From Leptospira kirschneri serovar Cynopteri str. 3522 CT (GTDB lineage: Bacteria > Spirochaetota > Leptospiria > Leptospirales > Leptospiraceae), in the NCBI RefSeq assembly GCF_000243695.2, contig NZ_AHMN02000005.1, positions 161,501-225,500 of the forward strand: a stretch of 64,000 nucleotides of DNA. The letters are read 5' to 3'. The notes below the pieces were generated by a model that was not told where the DNA came from, did not search any database, and saw only the letters and a list, made by a program, of their open reading frames with translations. A program made the position numbers and the translations under genes. Shown here one piece after another: positions 36,807 through 46,442 of the stretch (positions within the stretch are counted from its first letter, which is position 1; the number at the start of each line of letters is the position of its first letter).

Positions 36807-37070
36807 TCATTTATCCAAAGCGCTCTCCAATTCTTCAAAAACACCGGTACTTAAAAGATCCGAATCCCCAGAATCAAAATCCTGAGACCAAAAACTAATA
36901 TAAACACTCAAACCTAAAAATAAGATGAGAGAACCACCTAACACGCGTTTGTTTCTAATTTCTTTTCGATCCATTTGAATTACGTTTGAAGAAATACGCG
37001 TTACCCAATCCGGATCTTTTTTTCTTTTGAGAATTTCTGATTTCATAGAATAGGTTCGATCATTCTTCAT
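36807..37070 (-). CDS. small single-pass membrane protein, candidate anti-sigma factor
   Basis: The 87-residue protein has a basic N-terminal cytoplasmic part (about 1-41), one transmembrane segment (about 43-61) and a short acidic periplasmic tail (DFDSGDSDLLSTGVFEELESALDK). This layout and its position directly after an ECF sigma gene are those of short CnrY-like anti-sigma proteins, but no sequence motif confirms it. The ATG at 37070 has AAGGA upstream and overlaps the sigma gene by 11 bp; an in-frame TTG at 37091 is less likely. Confidence 0.7.
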   Translation of the reverse strand: MKNDRTYSMKSEILKRKKDPDWVTRISSNVIQMDRKEIRNKRVLGGSLILFLGLSVYISFWSQDFDSGDSDLLSTGVFEELESALDK

Positions 37071-37605
37071 AAAATTTTTCCTTAGCGCCAACTCGCTTCA
37101 TCATCTCTTTTCCTCTAGCTGCCCTTGACTTAACGGTTCCAGGTTTCACTCCCATCGTTTCCGCAATCTGTTTTTCAGAATACCCCGCAAGATAAAATTC
37201 GAGAACCTTTCTATATTTATTCGGAATTTTAATCAAAAGAGAACGTAACAATCCAATCACTTCCTGAGAATTCCGTTCGGAGTTTTCATTCAGATTGGAT
37301 TTGATTTCGAGAAAGTCTTCCTCTTTTTTAGAGTTGATCAATCTCTCCGCACGCACTTCTTCCTTTCTAAGTTTATCGTTCATTCTCAGAGATTCGTTTC
37401 TAGCGATCGTATATAACCAAGTACTAAGTTTAGATTCTTGGCGGAATTGATTTTTTTTGAGAGCTTTGTAAGCACGAAAATACGTTTCTTGAGCCACGTC
37501 ATCTATGGCATAGTAAAACCTCTCTGCGAGATTTTTTTCAATCGCAGAGAGGACTGTGTCCCGAGTGGAGTTAACAATTTCTGCAAATTCAGATTCAGTC
37601 ATCAT
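37060..37605 (-). CDS. ECF-type RNA polymerase sigma factor
   Basis: The 181-residue protein has sigma region 2 (about 25-95: AIDDVAQETYFRAYKAL, LSTWLYTIARNESL) and region 4 (about 120-170: IPNKYRKVLEFYLAGYSEKQIAETMGVKPGTVKSRAARGKEMM). Region 3 is absent as in other extracytoplasmic-function sigmas. It overlaps the Spy-like gene upstream (11 bp) and the membrane-protein gene downstream (11 bp), so the three are an operon. Confidence 0.95.
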   Translation of the reverse strand: MMTESEFAEIVNSTRDTVLSAIEKNLAERFYYAIDDVAQETYFRAYKALKKNQFRQESKLSTWLYTIARNESLRMNDKLRKEEVRAERLINSKKEEDFLEIKSNLNENSERNSQEVIGLLRSLLIKIPNKYRKVLEFYLAGYSEKQIAETMGVKPGTVKSRAARGKEMMKRVGAKEKFYEE

Positions 37606-38035
37606 GATGACGATGTTTTTGTTGAAACTCTGTAATTAAATCCACCAGTTGATTTCTTTGTTCCGGAGTTAAAATCGAATGAAATTCGACCGCCTTTTTT
37701 GTCATAAAGGTCCTCATTTCAATCATCTTATTCATTTCTAACTCAAACGACTTGTTAATTTTTTTTTCGTCTAAAGTCGGCTGACGAAACTCCGCGAGAA
37801 CTTCAGCAGGAATTCTAGGACCTTGTAGTTTGAGCTCCTTTCTTTTAGACAGAATTTCATCTTTAATCCGATAGAGCTCTTTCTTTTGAGAATCATTCAG
37901 ATCTAATTCGGAATTAATCTTTTTTACTACAAACTCCGCTCTTTTTTCAGGAGACCTATAATGTCTACTACAACCACCGACAAACAAAGACATCGTCAAA
38001 AGAATCAAACCGGAAACTTTAAAAAATCCTTTCAT
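37595..38035 (-). CDS. Spy/CnrX-like periplasmic lipoprotein, candidate metal or stress sensor
   Basis: The 146-residue protein has a signal with lipobox FVGGC (Cys22) and a helical mature part with two LTxxQ-type motifs, LDLNDSQKKEL and ILTPEQRNQL, the mark of the Spy/CpxP/CnrX fold. The tail QQKHRHHDD is rich in His and Asp and could bind metal. In CnrYXH systems a CnrX-type sensor controls an ECF sigma through a membrane anti-sigma; gene content here is comparable. The ATG at 38035 follows GGGGGA. A longer in-frame start at 38089 would put the signal peptide inside. Confidence 0.83.
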   Translation of the reverse strand: MKGFFKVSGLILLTMSLFVGGCSRHYRSPEKRAEFVVKKINSELDLNDSQKKELYRIKDEILSKRKELKLQGPRIPAEVLAEFRQPTLDEKKINKSFELEMNKMIEMRTFMTKKAVEFHSILTPEQRNQLVDLITEFQQKHRHHDD

Positions 38036-39142
38036 TGGATTTCCCCCATTATCTACACCTCTGACCAAAGACATCAAACTTGGTTCCACTTTTTTTAGAA
38101 TTCAAAAAAGTAACCCGGAACAGAGGCATTCTGATTCAAAACAAATCGAAATGTAGTTTTGTTACGGTTTATTTTAAAATTAGGCTTTAGTTAACGTTAT
38201 GCTTCTTTTTCTACCTATAACAAAATTCACAGAAAGTCTTTGTAGATTTTTTACAAGACGTATGAAGTTTGTCCAATAAATTAACGTGGATTCAGCAAAA
38301 CGCTCTCTATGGATCGCGTTAAACAACTCAGTAAAAGCGTAGGGAACTCTTACAATCTTTAACACTGTCGAAAAAATTTATAAATCTCCTACTGGTCTTC
38401 ATGAAATTGAGTTTCGTGAATTTTTATCGCAAAATCCTATTTCATCAGAACAAAACATTATGGTTCTTTTATATTATTCTAAGTAAAGAGACAAAATATG
38501 TGGGAACTACCACATATTGTTACTAACGACTGAACATATCATGACCATAAAACGATGAATTTGATATAAAACATTTTTTTATAAAATCCGATTTTTCAGT
38601 AAAAAATAAAATGTGGGAACTACCGCAAATTTGAATTTTACAGATAAATTCTGATGCAGAAAAACATACGCAAATGATATGATCGAAAGAAAAAATTCAT
38701 AAAAAAAATAAATCACAGCATGAGACAAAATATGTGGGAACTCACACAAACCTGGATTTTAAAGATAAACTTCCAAAAGTTCAGATATATTCTGAATAAA
38801 AAAACCAGGTTCCTAAAAATACAATTAACAATTCTAAATTTTGAAACACACCTTCTTTTAGACAAAGTTAAACGCTCTATTCTATAACTTCTGAATAAGA
38901 AGTATTTTTCTAATTTTATTATATTCAATTTACATAAAATAATAGTCATTACAACTAAACCTTTGGAGCAAACTTATTAATAAAACTCTAATGAAGAATT
39001 ATTTCCCAAAAATAGAAATAAACTTCGTGAACTTTAATTTAAAAACAAAAAAGTTGGGGAGAAATTCACGACTCATTACGACAAGATTTTAAAAGTAAAA
39101 AAGCAGATGTAAAATTACAATTGAAAAAACAAATCGATCCAA
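38036..39142. other. 1.1-kb intergenic region
   Basis: An R2-type core fragment lies at 38281-38320 (CAGCAAAACGCTCTCTATGG). Three TGTGGGAACT motifs occur at 38499, 38612 and 38732. No gene is supported; the 78-codon frame at 38713-38949 is AT-rich and begins in a repeat motif. Confidence 0.6.
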
Positions 39143-39820
39143 TCAGTGTTCCGTCTGAATTGTAATGTCTTCCTTTGAAATTTCATATTTAATCGCCAAA
39201 CGATCCTTTAGAGAAGAAAGAAGTTGGGTTCCATTTTTAAAATAAAAAAATTCAGGATTCACTTTGATCAGAATACTTCTCAAAGAAGGAAGTTCCTTTA
39301 AAAAAAATGCAATTTCCTGAACGAGTTTTTCTACACTCTTACCGTAAGGACATCCTTTTAATTCGACCCCGACCCCTTTATCGGTGTGAGTAAAAGGAAG
39401 AATTTCAAACGGATATTCTTTCTTATCGATCAATGAATTCGTTTTAATCCCCAACGCCTGACAGATTTTTTCGATCAAAATCTGAGTATCGATCGGTTTT
39501 AAAAGATAAGCTACAAGCTTCTTATTATGTGCAGCTTGAATGATCGTTTCTTTTTCGTTACTTACAGTTAGAAATATAATCGGAGTCATTCGATTCATAT
39601 CCGGAATTCTTTCCAAAAGATCAAGACCGCTGAGTTTAGGCATCCGATTATCAGTAAGGATCAAGTCGTACCGAATTTTCCTTAATTTGATTTCGGCGGC
39701 GACCCCATCCACAACATGATCCACGTCAAAATTATATCTTTCTAAATGACGGATTAAAAGTTCCGCATTACTTTCATCATCTTCTGCTAGTAGGATAGGA
39801 TAAGTCGGCGCAACTTTCAT
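39143..39820 (-). CDS. response regulator with receiver domain and unknown C-terminal domain
   Basis: The 225-residue protein has a receiver domain (about 7-125) with acidic pocket AEDDES, phospho-acceptor Asp57 (LILTDNRMP), Thr85 (FLTVSN) and Lys108 (YLLKPID). The C-terminal 90 residues (CPYGKSVEKLVQEIAFFLKE ...) match no output domain I recognise. It has no adjacent kinase gene. GGAG lies 12 bases before the ATG and also just before an overlapping three-codon frame at 39828. Confidence 0.9.
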   Translation of the reverse strand: MKVAPTYPILLAEDDESNAELLIRHLERYNFDVDHVVDGVAAEIKLRKIRYDLILTDNRMPKLSGLDLLERIPDMNRMTPIIFLTVSNEKETIIQAAHNKKLVAYLLKPIDTQILIEKICQALGIKTNSLIDKKEYPFEILPFTHTDKGVGVELKGCPYGKSVEKLVQEIAFFLKELPSLRSILIKVNPEFFYFKNGTQLLSSLKDRLAIKYEISKEDITIQTEH

Positions 39821-40240
39821 AAGATCATCGAACTCCTTAAAATTTTAAGAATACATATCTATCTTTTTTGTATTTTTCTGACAATTTTTTTAAAATCAAC
39901 GAGGAATGTTTTTCATACGAAAAATTCTATTTAGAAAAACGAGTTATTCCAGAAAAACACCTTTTAAAAAAGTCTATTCCAAACCTTGTTTTACAAAATA
40001 AAATACTACACTTTTTTAAAGGACTTTTACTCAGAACTAAATAATAAAACAACAAACCAATAAGTTTACACTTCAATAATAGAGCTATTGAAAGACGAAT
40101 TCTCCATCTGTTTCTATCACATAAAAACGGTCGATTGAAGCAATTCTACAAATTTTCACTATGAAATTTTTCAATAACTCTAATTTAATTTTTTATAATA
40201 TACTTTTTTAATTCCTCGATTTTAGGCTTTTTACGCAAGA
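39821..40240. other. intergenic region with R1
   Basis: It holds an R3 left-half fragment (40028-40080, TACTCAGAACTAAATAATAA) directly followed by an R1 element (40081-40181). The rest is AT-rich with no recognised feature. Confidence 0.55.
40081..40181. mobile_element. R1 element (MITE-like)
   Basis: AGAGCTATTGAAAGACGAAT is opposed by AATTTTTCAATAACTCT, with AAT on both sides. The preceding 50 bp equal those before the R1 copy at 28500. Confidence 0.7.
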
Positions 40241-41335
40241 CTATACAATAGAATGTTCAGAATTCTTTTTTGAAAGCATACCGGAAGAAAGTATCTGTTC
40301 TATATGTTCCGTAAAAGTTTCAGAGATTGGTCTATAATTCAAACCTAAATCTTTCTTACTATAAGAATGATCTAGTTCGAAATCAATACCAACGTTATGC
40401 GAAATATAAGCCCAAGACAATCCGAAAAAAGGACCAATCAAGTAAGTTAAAAATTTAGGAAGAGAATTTTTAGGAGTGGGAAAACGATTTCCATATTTCT
40501 CACGAATCATGTTTGCAACTTCTACAAATTTCATCGTAACGGCAGAAACGATATGACGACCTTTAGCAGAAGGAGTAAAACCCGCGAGTATATGAGCTTT
40601 TGCCACGTCTCGAACGTCCACAAAACCGATCCTCATATCCGGAACTCCCGGAGCAAACTTTCCGTTGATCATAGAAATCATAAAGTTCACACTCGTTCCA
40701 TCGGCTCTTTCTGAAACCGAAGGTCCCATCACAAAAGAAGGATTGATCGTAATTAAATCCCACTTGGATTGTAAATCGGCAATCTTCCAAGCTTCTTTTT
40801 CTGCCAAAGTTTTAGAATAAGGATACGGCTGATGTGTCAAACTACTCGTTTTGTTCCAATGCTCTTCGGAAAAACGGCGATTTGGAATCGAAAGAGCTTC
40901 TACATTGTCACCCATAATAGCCGCCACACTCGAAGTCAAAACGACCCTTTTAACAGAAGGACTTACATTTGCAGATTCCAAAACATTTTTAGTTCCAAAA
41001 ACTGCTGGTTCCACAAGTTCCTTTCTCGCATCCTTAATTCCATCTATAAAAAAAGGGGAAGCAGTATGAAGGATCAACTCTACTCCTCCTTTATCTTGAA
41101 TTGCATCCAAAAAAGACCCTTCCTTTAAAAGATCCGCTTCATAGAGTTCCAATTTTCCAGGATAAAGTTCCGCAAGTTTAAGAAGATGGAATATCTTTTT
41201 AGAATCCGATTTATTCCTGACTGTGGCTCGAACCGAAATTCCATCTTCCAACAAATAACGAACAATCCAAGAAGCAATATAACCCGCCCCTCCAGTGACT
41301 AAAACCGGTTTAGTACGATCGATTTCTTTCATCAT
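40241..41335 (-). CDS. NAD-dependent epimerase / dihydroflavonol-reductase-like protein
   Basis: The 364-residue protein is an extended short-chain dehydrogenase: [17 protein letters not shown] at 14-30 is the NAD(P)-binding motif, [12 protein letters not shown] carries the catalytic Ser, and [13 protein letters not shown] holds the Tyr-x3-Lys pair. It resembles dihydroflavonol-4-reductase or 3-beta-hydroxysteroid-dehydrogenase-type enzymes; the substrate is not evident. GGAGA precedes the ATG pair at 41335. It follows the FAD oxidoreductase gene by 50 bp and is likely the last gene of that operon. Confidence 0.88.
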   Translation of the reverse strand: MMKEIDRTKPVLVTGGAGYIASWIVRYLLEDGISVRATVRNKSDSKKIFHLLKLAELYPGKLELYEADLLKEGSFLDAIQDKGGVELILHTASPFFIDGIKDARKELVEPAVFGTKNVLESANVSPSVKRVVLTSSVAAIMGDNVEALSIPNRRFSEEHWNKTSSLTHQPYPYSKTLAEKEAWKIADLQSKWDLITINPSFVMGPSVSERADGTSVNFMISMINGKFAPGVPDMRIGFVDVRDVAKAHILAGFTPSAKGRHIVSAVTMKFVEVANMIREKYGNRFPTPKNSLPKFLTYLIGPFFGLSWAYISHNVGIDFELDHSYSKKDLGLNYRPISETFTEHIEQILSSGMLSKKNSEHSIV

Positions 41336-41385
41336 TATTCTCCTTAAAAATTTTTAGGATCATCCAAAGTTCAAATTTTCGAAAC

Positions 41386-43713
41386 TCAATAATCGAAAAT
41401 GTGATCCAATTTATATTCATTTGTATTCGCATTTATTAGAATTTCATGAAGTTTTTGTATAGGAGCAATCAAAGCGACTCGTTTTAAACTCGGTTCCGTA
41501 AGTATTTCCCATTCGTATAAGACAGTTTCCGTTTCCCAAGAGTTCGTTTCCTTCGGAACGATTAGAGTCAAAAGGATCTGACGATTTCCCGCAATTTCCA
41601 CAAAGGAAATATTCTTATTTACAAGTATAGGAACGGTCTGTGTAAAAGTTTGGTATCTAGGAATTGATAAAATTTTACTTCTACCATTCTCTTTTACCCA
41701 AGCCTTGACTTCCAAAGTTTCCGGTTCGTAAACGGATTCAGTTCCCAATCCAATCAGTTTTCCGTAAATTGCTTTTATAAGAAGTTCGACGGAAAAGAAA
41801 ATTCTCCTTTCTATCCTTCGGATCAGACTCGTGTTCGGACCGTCTTTTATTTTCCAAAATTCTTTTAATTTAGAATAAAACGGATATTCGTACCAAGGAC
41901 GCAATTTCACAAAGTCCGTATAATCACTTGCAATTTTTTGAATATATTCTTCCACTTTCATCTCAGGAGAAGGCACCTCGCTTTCCAAAAACGACTCCGT
42001 CAATCTTCCGACCGAATTCTCATATAACCCTTTTAAGAATAATTCACTTGAATAACTTATTCCAATTATGTTGATCATCAGGTGATATCCCCAATTGAAT
42101 TCGTATGAATTCCAGGTTTTTTTAACCACCTTTCCGTAGATTTTCCAGAATTGAATTATACTCGAAAAATACGGAAAATCGCTCGGCAAATGATACTTTA
42201 GAAAATTTGCATATTCTTCCGAACTGAACACGATATACCATTCGGGCAAAGTCAAAAAAGTCTGATCTTCGTTTCGGCTATAGTCCTTGAGAGCATCCAA
42301 TCGAAGACGGATTTGTTTGTCTTCCTTATCATGGAAATAATATTTATCCCAAAGTTTATTTCTGAATTTATAGTTAGGATCTAGTTTTCTTTTTAACGAA
42401 AAAAATTGATCGGAATTTGGATATATCTTTTCAAATTGAGAGACGGTGGCGTGAAGTTGATACGGAAGATAGTATGTTCCACCCACACTCATAACCGAGT
42501 CGATCAATTCCCTGGTCCAAACTCCCACTTCCCTTTTTGCACTTTCATAAACCCTCTGTTTATAATAGATCACAAAAGAAAAAACTTCGGTTCTTGCCCA
42601 AGCCAAATAAGAACCTGAATCCTGTTTCGCATGACGTATTGAAATGTTTACTACGTTTACGTCGTGTTTCTGCAAAATAGATCTCATCATAGGATAAAAT
42701 TCATCAAACTTTTCTACCGGAATAAAATACTCTTGTAAAACATAAGTACTGATTCTTCGATTAGGGGGTTCCAACTCTTGCACGTCATAACTCGCCTCGT
42801 AGTTTCTCCAAAGAACCCTATTCTTACGATAATACAAAGGATCCAAAATGACTTCTCTCAACTCTTTTCCATAAGGTAATTCCGTTAACCAGAAATAGAT
42901 TAAATTCTCCAACCAATAACTTTCTTTAACTGGAACAATTCTATCTTTTACGGTAACCGGCTCTTCCGTTTCTTCCCAAGTGATCGTATTTACATTTTCA
43001 TACGTAGGAGGATAAATATCTCCGTTATGAAACTGAGCTTTTGGGTTATCTCTTACGTTTTTTAAAAAAAAGTTTTTATATTCGGTAATTGGAATTTTTT
43101 TCACAAACCGTTTTATCTTTTTATTTTCAGTCAGCTCCAAAGTGACTTCTACAATCACTCCAATTCCGCCGTAACCACCAACGGAAGCAAAAAAGATTTC
43201 TGAATTTTCTTTGGGGCTTGCAGTTATCAGTCTTCCATCGCTTAACACTAATTTGATGGAGCGTACCGATAAAATCATCGGGCCATAACCTACATATCTT
43301 CCGTGTGCGTTTACGCTTAACGAACCTCCAATCGTAAAATTTGAATATGTCTGTTTAATCTGAACGGAAAGATCAAATGGATCGATCGACTCTTGTAATT
43401 TTCTCCAAGTGATTCCTGACTCTACAGTGATTAACTTCGCCTTTGGGTCAAAGGAAAGAATTTTATTGAATTCTCTTGTATCAATAAATAAGGCGTTCTC
43501 CGTTGCGATCTGCCCTCCCATGGAGAACCTACCACCTCCAATCGAAATAGGACCTGGATGATTTTTGATCAACTCTTGAATCCCGCCTAACGTAGTCGGA
43601 GTAACTATCCGATCTACTCGGATCGGATTGATCTGTGTGACATCGTTGACAACTTCTGGATCGGCAAAAATTAAACTTACAAAAATAAAAAGAAGTAAAA
43701 CAAATTTTTTCAT
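41386..43713 (-). CDS. exported FAD-linked oxidoreductase with large C-terminal extension
   Basis: The 775-residue protein has a signal peptide (about 1-17) and a PCMH/FAD_binding_4 domain (about 25-200): SIGGGRFSMGGQIA, GITWRKLQESI, TIGGSLSVNAHGRYVGYG. The middle part (to about 440) looks like the substrate domain of aldonolactone-oxidase or DHCR24-type enzymes. The remaining 330 residues match no domain I can name. The ATG overlaps the stop of the methyltransferase gene by one base (TAATG). Export of an FAD enzyme is unusual and suggests a cell-envelope substrate. Confidence 0.82.
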   Translation of the reverse strand: MKKFVLLLFIFVSLIFADPEVVNDVTQINPIRVDRIVTPTTLGGIQELIKNHPGPISIGGGRFSMGGQIATENALFIDTREFNKILSFDPKAKLITVESGITWRKLQESIDPFDLSVQIKQTYSNFTIGGSLSVNAHGRYVGYGPMILSVRSIKLVLSDGRLITASPKENSEIFFASVGGYGGIGVIVEVTLELTENKKIKRFVKKIPITEYKNFFLKNVRDNPKAQFHNGDIYPPTYENVNTITWEETEEPVTVKDRIVPVKESYWLENLIYFWLTELPYGKELREVILDPLYYRKNRVLWRNYEASYDVQELEPPNRRISTYVLQEYFIPVEKFDEFYPMMRSILQKHDVNVVNISIRHAKQDSGSYLAWARTEVFSFVIYYKQRVYESAKREVGVWTRELIDSVMSVGGTYYLPYQLHATVSQFEKIYPNSDQFFSLKRKLDPNYKFRNKLWDKYYFHDKEDKQIRLRLDALKDYSRNEDQTFLTLPEWYIVFSSEEYANFLKYHLPSDFPYFSSIIQFWKIYGKVVKKTWNSYEFNWGYHLMINIIGISYSSELFLKGLYENSVGRLTESFLESEVPSPEMKVEEYIQKIASDYTDFVKLRPWYEYPFYSKLKEFWKIKDGPNTSLIRRIERRIFFSVELLIKAIYGKLIGLGTESVYEPETLEVKAWVKENGRSKILSIPRYQTFTQTVPILVNKNISFVEIAGNRQILLTLIVPKETNSWETETVLYEWEILTEPSLKRVALIAPIQKLHEILINANTNEYKLDHIFDY

Positions 43714-44750
43714 TAGGATTTTACAAACACCATTAAAGTATTTTTAGTAGGATCTCCTTTTTGAAGGACGTATTTTCCAACGGGTTTGAATCCAAATTGA
43801 CTGACTCTGTTTTCAATTTCTACAATCGAAGTAAAGTTGCGAACCTGTTCAGAAGTTTCTTTCCAAGAAATTTCTAAACCAACATTATACACATCGTGAG
43901 CCAAAGCCACCACCGATTCCATTTCTTCAGAATTTACATTATGATCTCTTAATATAAATTTTCCTCCCGGTTTTAAAATTTTAGAGATCGATCTGATAAA
44001 ACCGTCCAATCGTTTAGAAGGAGAATGATGAAAACCTATAAAATTAGTTACTAGATCCAGACTTTCCGATGGTATCAATTTTTCTTCAATAGGATCATAA
44101 TTTCCTAATGGAATGAACGTGCCTACCTTTGTAATCTGACCTCGTTCCGCCAAATCTTCCGGACTATATTTAGGTTCTAAATCGTTTAAAACAAAAACGT
44201 TTCCTTCGATTTGAATTTTCTTTTTTAGATTTTTTACATATCTTCCTAAGGTACCAATTTCAAGATAACCGTTAAAACGACTTCCTTCTCCCAATAATTC
44301 CACTACTTCCTGCGAAATTTCAGTCTTTTGTTTATTAAGAGCCGGAAGTGCATACGTTAAAATTCCTGCAAAAGGTTTTATTTCCGGGATTCGTTTTAAG
44401 ATCGTTTCGTAAATTTCCCGATCCGTTTGTTTCGATTTAGAAATTTCGAATATAAGTTTATGTAAATCTTCTTCGGGATAAAGATGATATACATTTTGCA
44501 GAAACTGAAAAAAATCATCTCTCAGTTTAGGGTCCAGATATACGTTTCTGAAATTGGAATTTTGATTAAGATCGAATTGGTCCTTCTGATCTTTAGAAAA
44601 CAAATCGAACGCGAGTCCGCTTAAAAATACATAAAAAAACGATTTCAAAAACTGTTTGCGATTTAGATCTTTCATACAAGGAGTCAAGCTGAAAAATCCA
44701 AACATTCGTCCACTGACGTTTTCCTTTTTAGATTCAGAAAGGATCGTCAT
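43713..44750 (-). CDS. SAM-dependent methyltransferase-like protein with N-terminal signal or anchor
   Basis: The 345-residue protein has a hydrophobic segment near the N-terminus (NRKQFLKSFFYVFLSGLAF, about 30-48) whose charged lead-in is faintly Tat-like, then a class I methyltransferase domain from about 180: YLEIGTLGRYV as motif I, VLNDLEP, LDLVTNFIGFHH and ILKPGGKFILRDHNV. The start may instead be the ATG at 44675, directly before the hydrophobic segment. It forms an operon with the exported FAD oxidoreductase and the epimerase. Confidence 0.8.
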   Translation of the reverse strand: MTILSESKKENVSGRMFGFFSLTPCMKDLNRKQFLKSFFYVFLSGLAFDLFSKDQKDQFDLNQNSNFRNVYLDPKLRDDFFQFLQNVYHLYPEEDLHKLIFEISKSKQTDREIYETILKRIPEIKPFAGILTYALPALNKQKTEISQEVVELLGEGSRFNGYLEIGTLGRYVKNLKKKIQIEGNVFVLNDLEPKYSPEDLAERGQITKVGTFIPLGNYDPIEEKLIPSESLDLVTNFIGFHHSPSKRLDGFIRSISKILKPGGKFILRDHNVNSEEMESVVALAHDVYNVGLEISWKETSEQVRNFTSIVEIENRVSQFGFKPVGKYVLQKGDPTKNTLMVFVKS

Positions 44751-44947
44751 TCCATTGAATTCTTCGTAAAGTTATCCAATCATAATTTTAAAAACGAATT
44801 GTCAACTCGTGAACGATTCTTTGGAAATTTTCCGCATCAAACAAAATAAATACTACTCGAAAAGCAATTTACAAAATGTTCGGTTCAATTCCACTAACGA
44901 AATCCGAAACAGATACAAAATCGATTGAAAACAATGAGGAAAACTTT

Positions 44948-45418
44948 ATGAAGTCAGCCGCCGAAATCACGAAGGAATTTTACGAAGCTTTTCAAAAAAA
45001 AGACGCCACAAAGATGGGAACACTTTATTCCGATTCTGTGATATTCAACGACCCGGTTTTTACCAATCTTAACGCAACCGAAGCCAGAGGAATGTGGCAG
45101 ATGTTGATCTCCAGAGGAAAGGATCTGGAGTTAAAATTCGGAGAAATTCAATTGGAAGGAGATACCGGAAAAGTTACCTGGGAGGCGTATTACACGTTTT
45201 CAAAAACAGGAAAAAAGGTGCATAACGTAATTCAAGCAGAGCTCGTTTGTAAAGACGGTAAGATCGTAAAACATACAGATCGATTCGGTTTTTATCGTTG
45301 GTCAAGACAAGCACTCGGATTTCCGGGGTTATTATTCGGTTTTTTACCTTTTCTCAAAAACAAAATTAGAACAGAAGCTAGAAAAGGTTTGGATCTGTAT
45401 CTGAAAAGACAGAAATAA
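44948..45418 (+). CDS. SnoaL/NTF2-like domain protein
   Basis: The 156-residue protein has the cone-shaped NTF2-like fold signature: [42 protein letters not shown] and a strand [10 protein letters not shown] followed by [14 protein letters not shown]. Such domains bind or isomerise small hydrophobic molecules. GAGGAAAA before the ATG at 44948 supports this start rather than the one at 44876. It is divergent from the methyltransferase operon, with about 200 bp between the starts. Confidence 0.82.
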   Translation: MKSAAEITKEFYEAFQKKDATKMGTLYSDSVIFNDPVFTNLNATEARGMWQMLISRGKDLELKFGEIQLEGDTGKVTWEAYYTFSKTGKKVHNVIQAELVCKDGKIVKHTDRFGFYRWSRQALGFPGLLFGFLPFLKNKIRTEARKGLDLYLKRQK

Positions 45419-45430
45419 ATCTAAGTTTAT

Positions 45431-45469
45431 AACTTATAACACCGAGATTGAAAATTGGTGTTATAAGTT
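45431..45469. terminator. perfect 13-bp hairpin after the SnoaL-like gene
   Basis: AACTTATAACACC (45431-45443) pairs with GGTGTTATAAGTT (45457-45469) over a 13-base loop, 12 bases after the stop. There is no T run after it, so termination is plausible but not certain. Confidence 0.5.
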
Positions 45470-45641
45470 AGTCGTCTTGACTTAAAAACTCAATTATAAA
45501 ATAAAGACAGCCATGATATCATTCAAATGAATCATAAGAATTTTAGAAAAGAATTAGATTAAAAAAATTCAAAATTGCAGTCCTATCTGGTAGTTGGAAA
45601 ATCTCAATAATCAACTTCCAATATTTTCAAAAGAAAAATTC

Positions 45642-46442
45642 ATGCAAAGAGCATCTAACCATAACTTAAAAATTATTGGTTCCGGAATGGAAACCATCGT
45701 ATTCAGTCACGGATTCGGCTGCGATCAATCGACTTGGAATAAACTCATTCCTAATTTAAAAGATCATTATAAACTTATACTTTTTGATACGATCGGTTCC
45801 GGAAAAACGGATACTTCCCTTTTCAGCGCAGATCGATATTCCAATCTTTATTCCTATGCAGAAGACCTGGTCTTACTCATGGATGAACTTAAAATTAGAA
45901 ATTCATTATATGTAGGACACTCCGTTAGCGGAATGATCGGACTTATAGCTTCAATTCGTAGACCGGAACTTTTTTCCAAGCTTACATTTATCAGCGCGTC
46001 TCCTCGTTATTTAAACGATACGAATTATAAAGGCGGGTTCGAACAAACCGATTTGGGTCAACTTTTTGCTGCGATGGAAACAAACTTTTTTTCTTGGGCG
46101 GGTGGATTCGCTCCCCTGGTTATGGGAAACCCGGATCGTCCCGAGTTGGCTCAAAGTTTTGCAGAGTCGCTTCGGGAAATACGTCCGGATATAGGACTGA
46201 CAGTTTCAAGAACCATCTTTCAATCCGATCACAGAAAAGATCTGAATCAATGCAAACGACCCGTTTTAATTTTACAGCCATCTTCGGATATAGCAGTTCC
46301 GATCGAGGTAGGAAAGTATCTCAGCGAGAAAATTCCCCAGGCAATTTTTAAATCAATTCCTGCAACGGGGCATCTACCTCATTTCAGTTCTCCAGAATCC
46401 GTACTCCAAGAAATTAAATCTTTTTTTAAGTCTTCAAATTGA
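45642..46442 (+). CDS. RsbQ/KAI2-like alpha/beta hydrolase
   Basis: The protein (266 residues from ATG 45642) aligns from its start with RsbQ of Bacillus: SHGFGCDQSTW, GHSVSGMIG with the nucleophile, FISASPRYLND, and the acid and His in SSDIAVP and ATGHLPH. The triad is complete (Ser94, Asp216 and His244 from this start). RsbQ is a small-molecule hydrolase that activates the PAS-containing phosphatase RsbP; plant KAI2 and D14 receptors share the fold. The stop codon directly abuts the ATG of a PAS-containing hybrid kinase, so here the partner may be a kinase. A TTG at 45594 could add 16 residues. Confidence 0.9.
   Translation: MQRASNHNLKIIGSGMETIVFSHGFGCDQSTWNKLIPNLKDHYKLILFDTIGSGKTDTSLFSADRYSNLYSYAEDLVLLMDELKIRNSLYVGHSVSGMIGLIASIRRPELFSKLTFISASPRYLNDTNYKGGFEQTDLGQLFAAMETNFFSWAGGFAPLVMGNPDRPELAQSFAESLREIRPDIGLTVSRTIFQSDHRKDLNQCKRPVLILQPSSDIAVPIEVGKYLSEKIPQAIFKSIPATGHLPHFSSPESVLQEIKSFFKSSN

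Noticed and set aside
38713..38949. 78-codon frame on the minus strand
   Set aside because: It contains a TGTGGGAACT motif that occurs only in non-coding DNA here and has no start signals.
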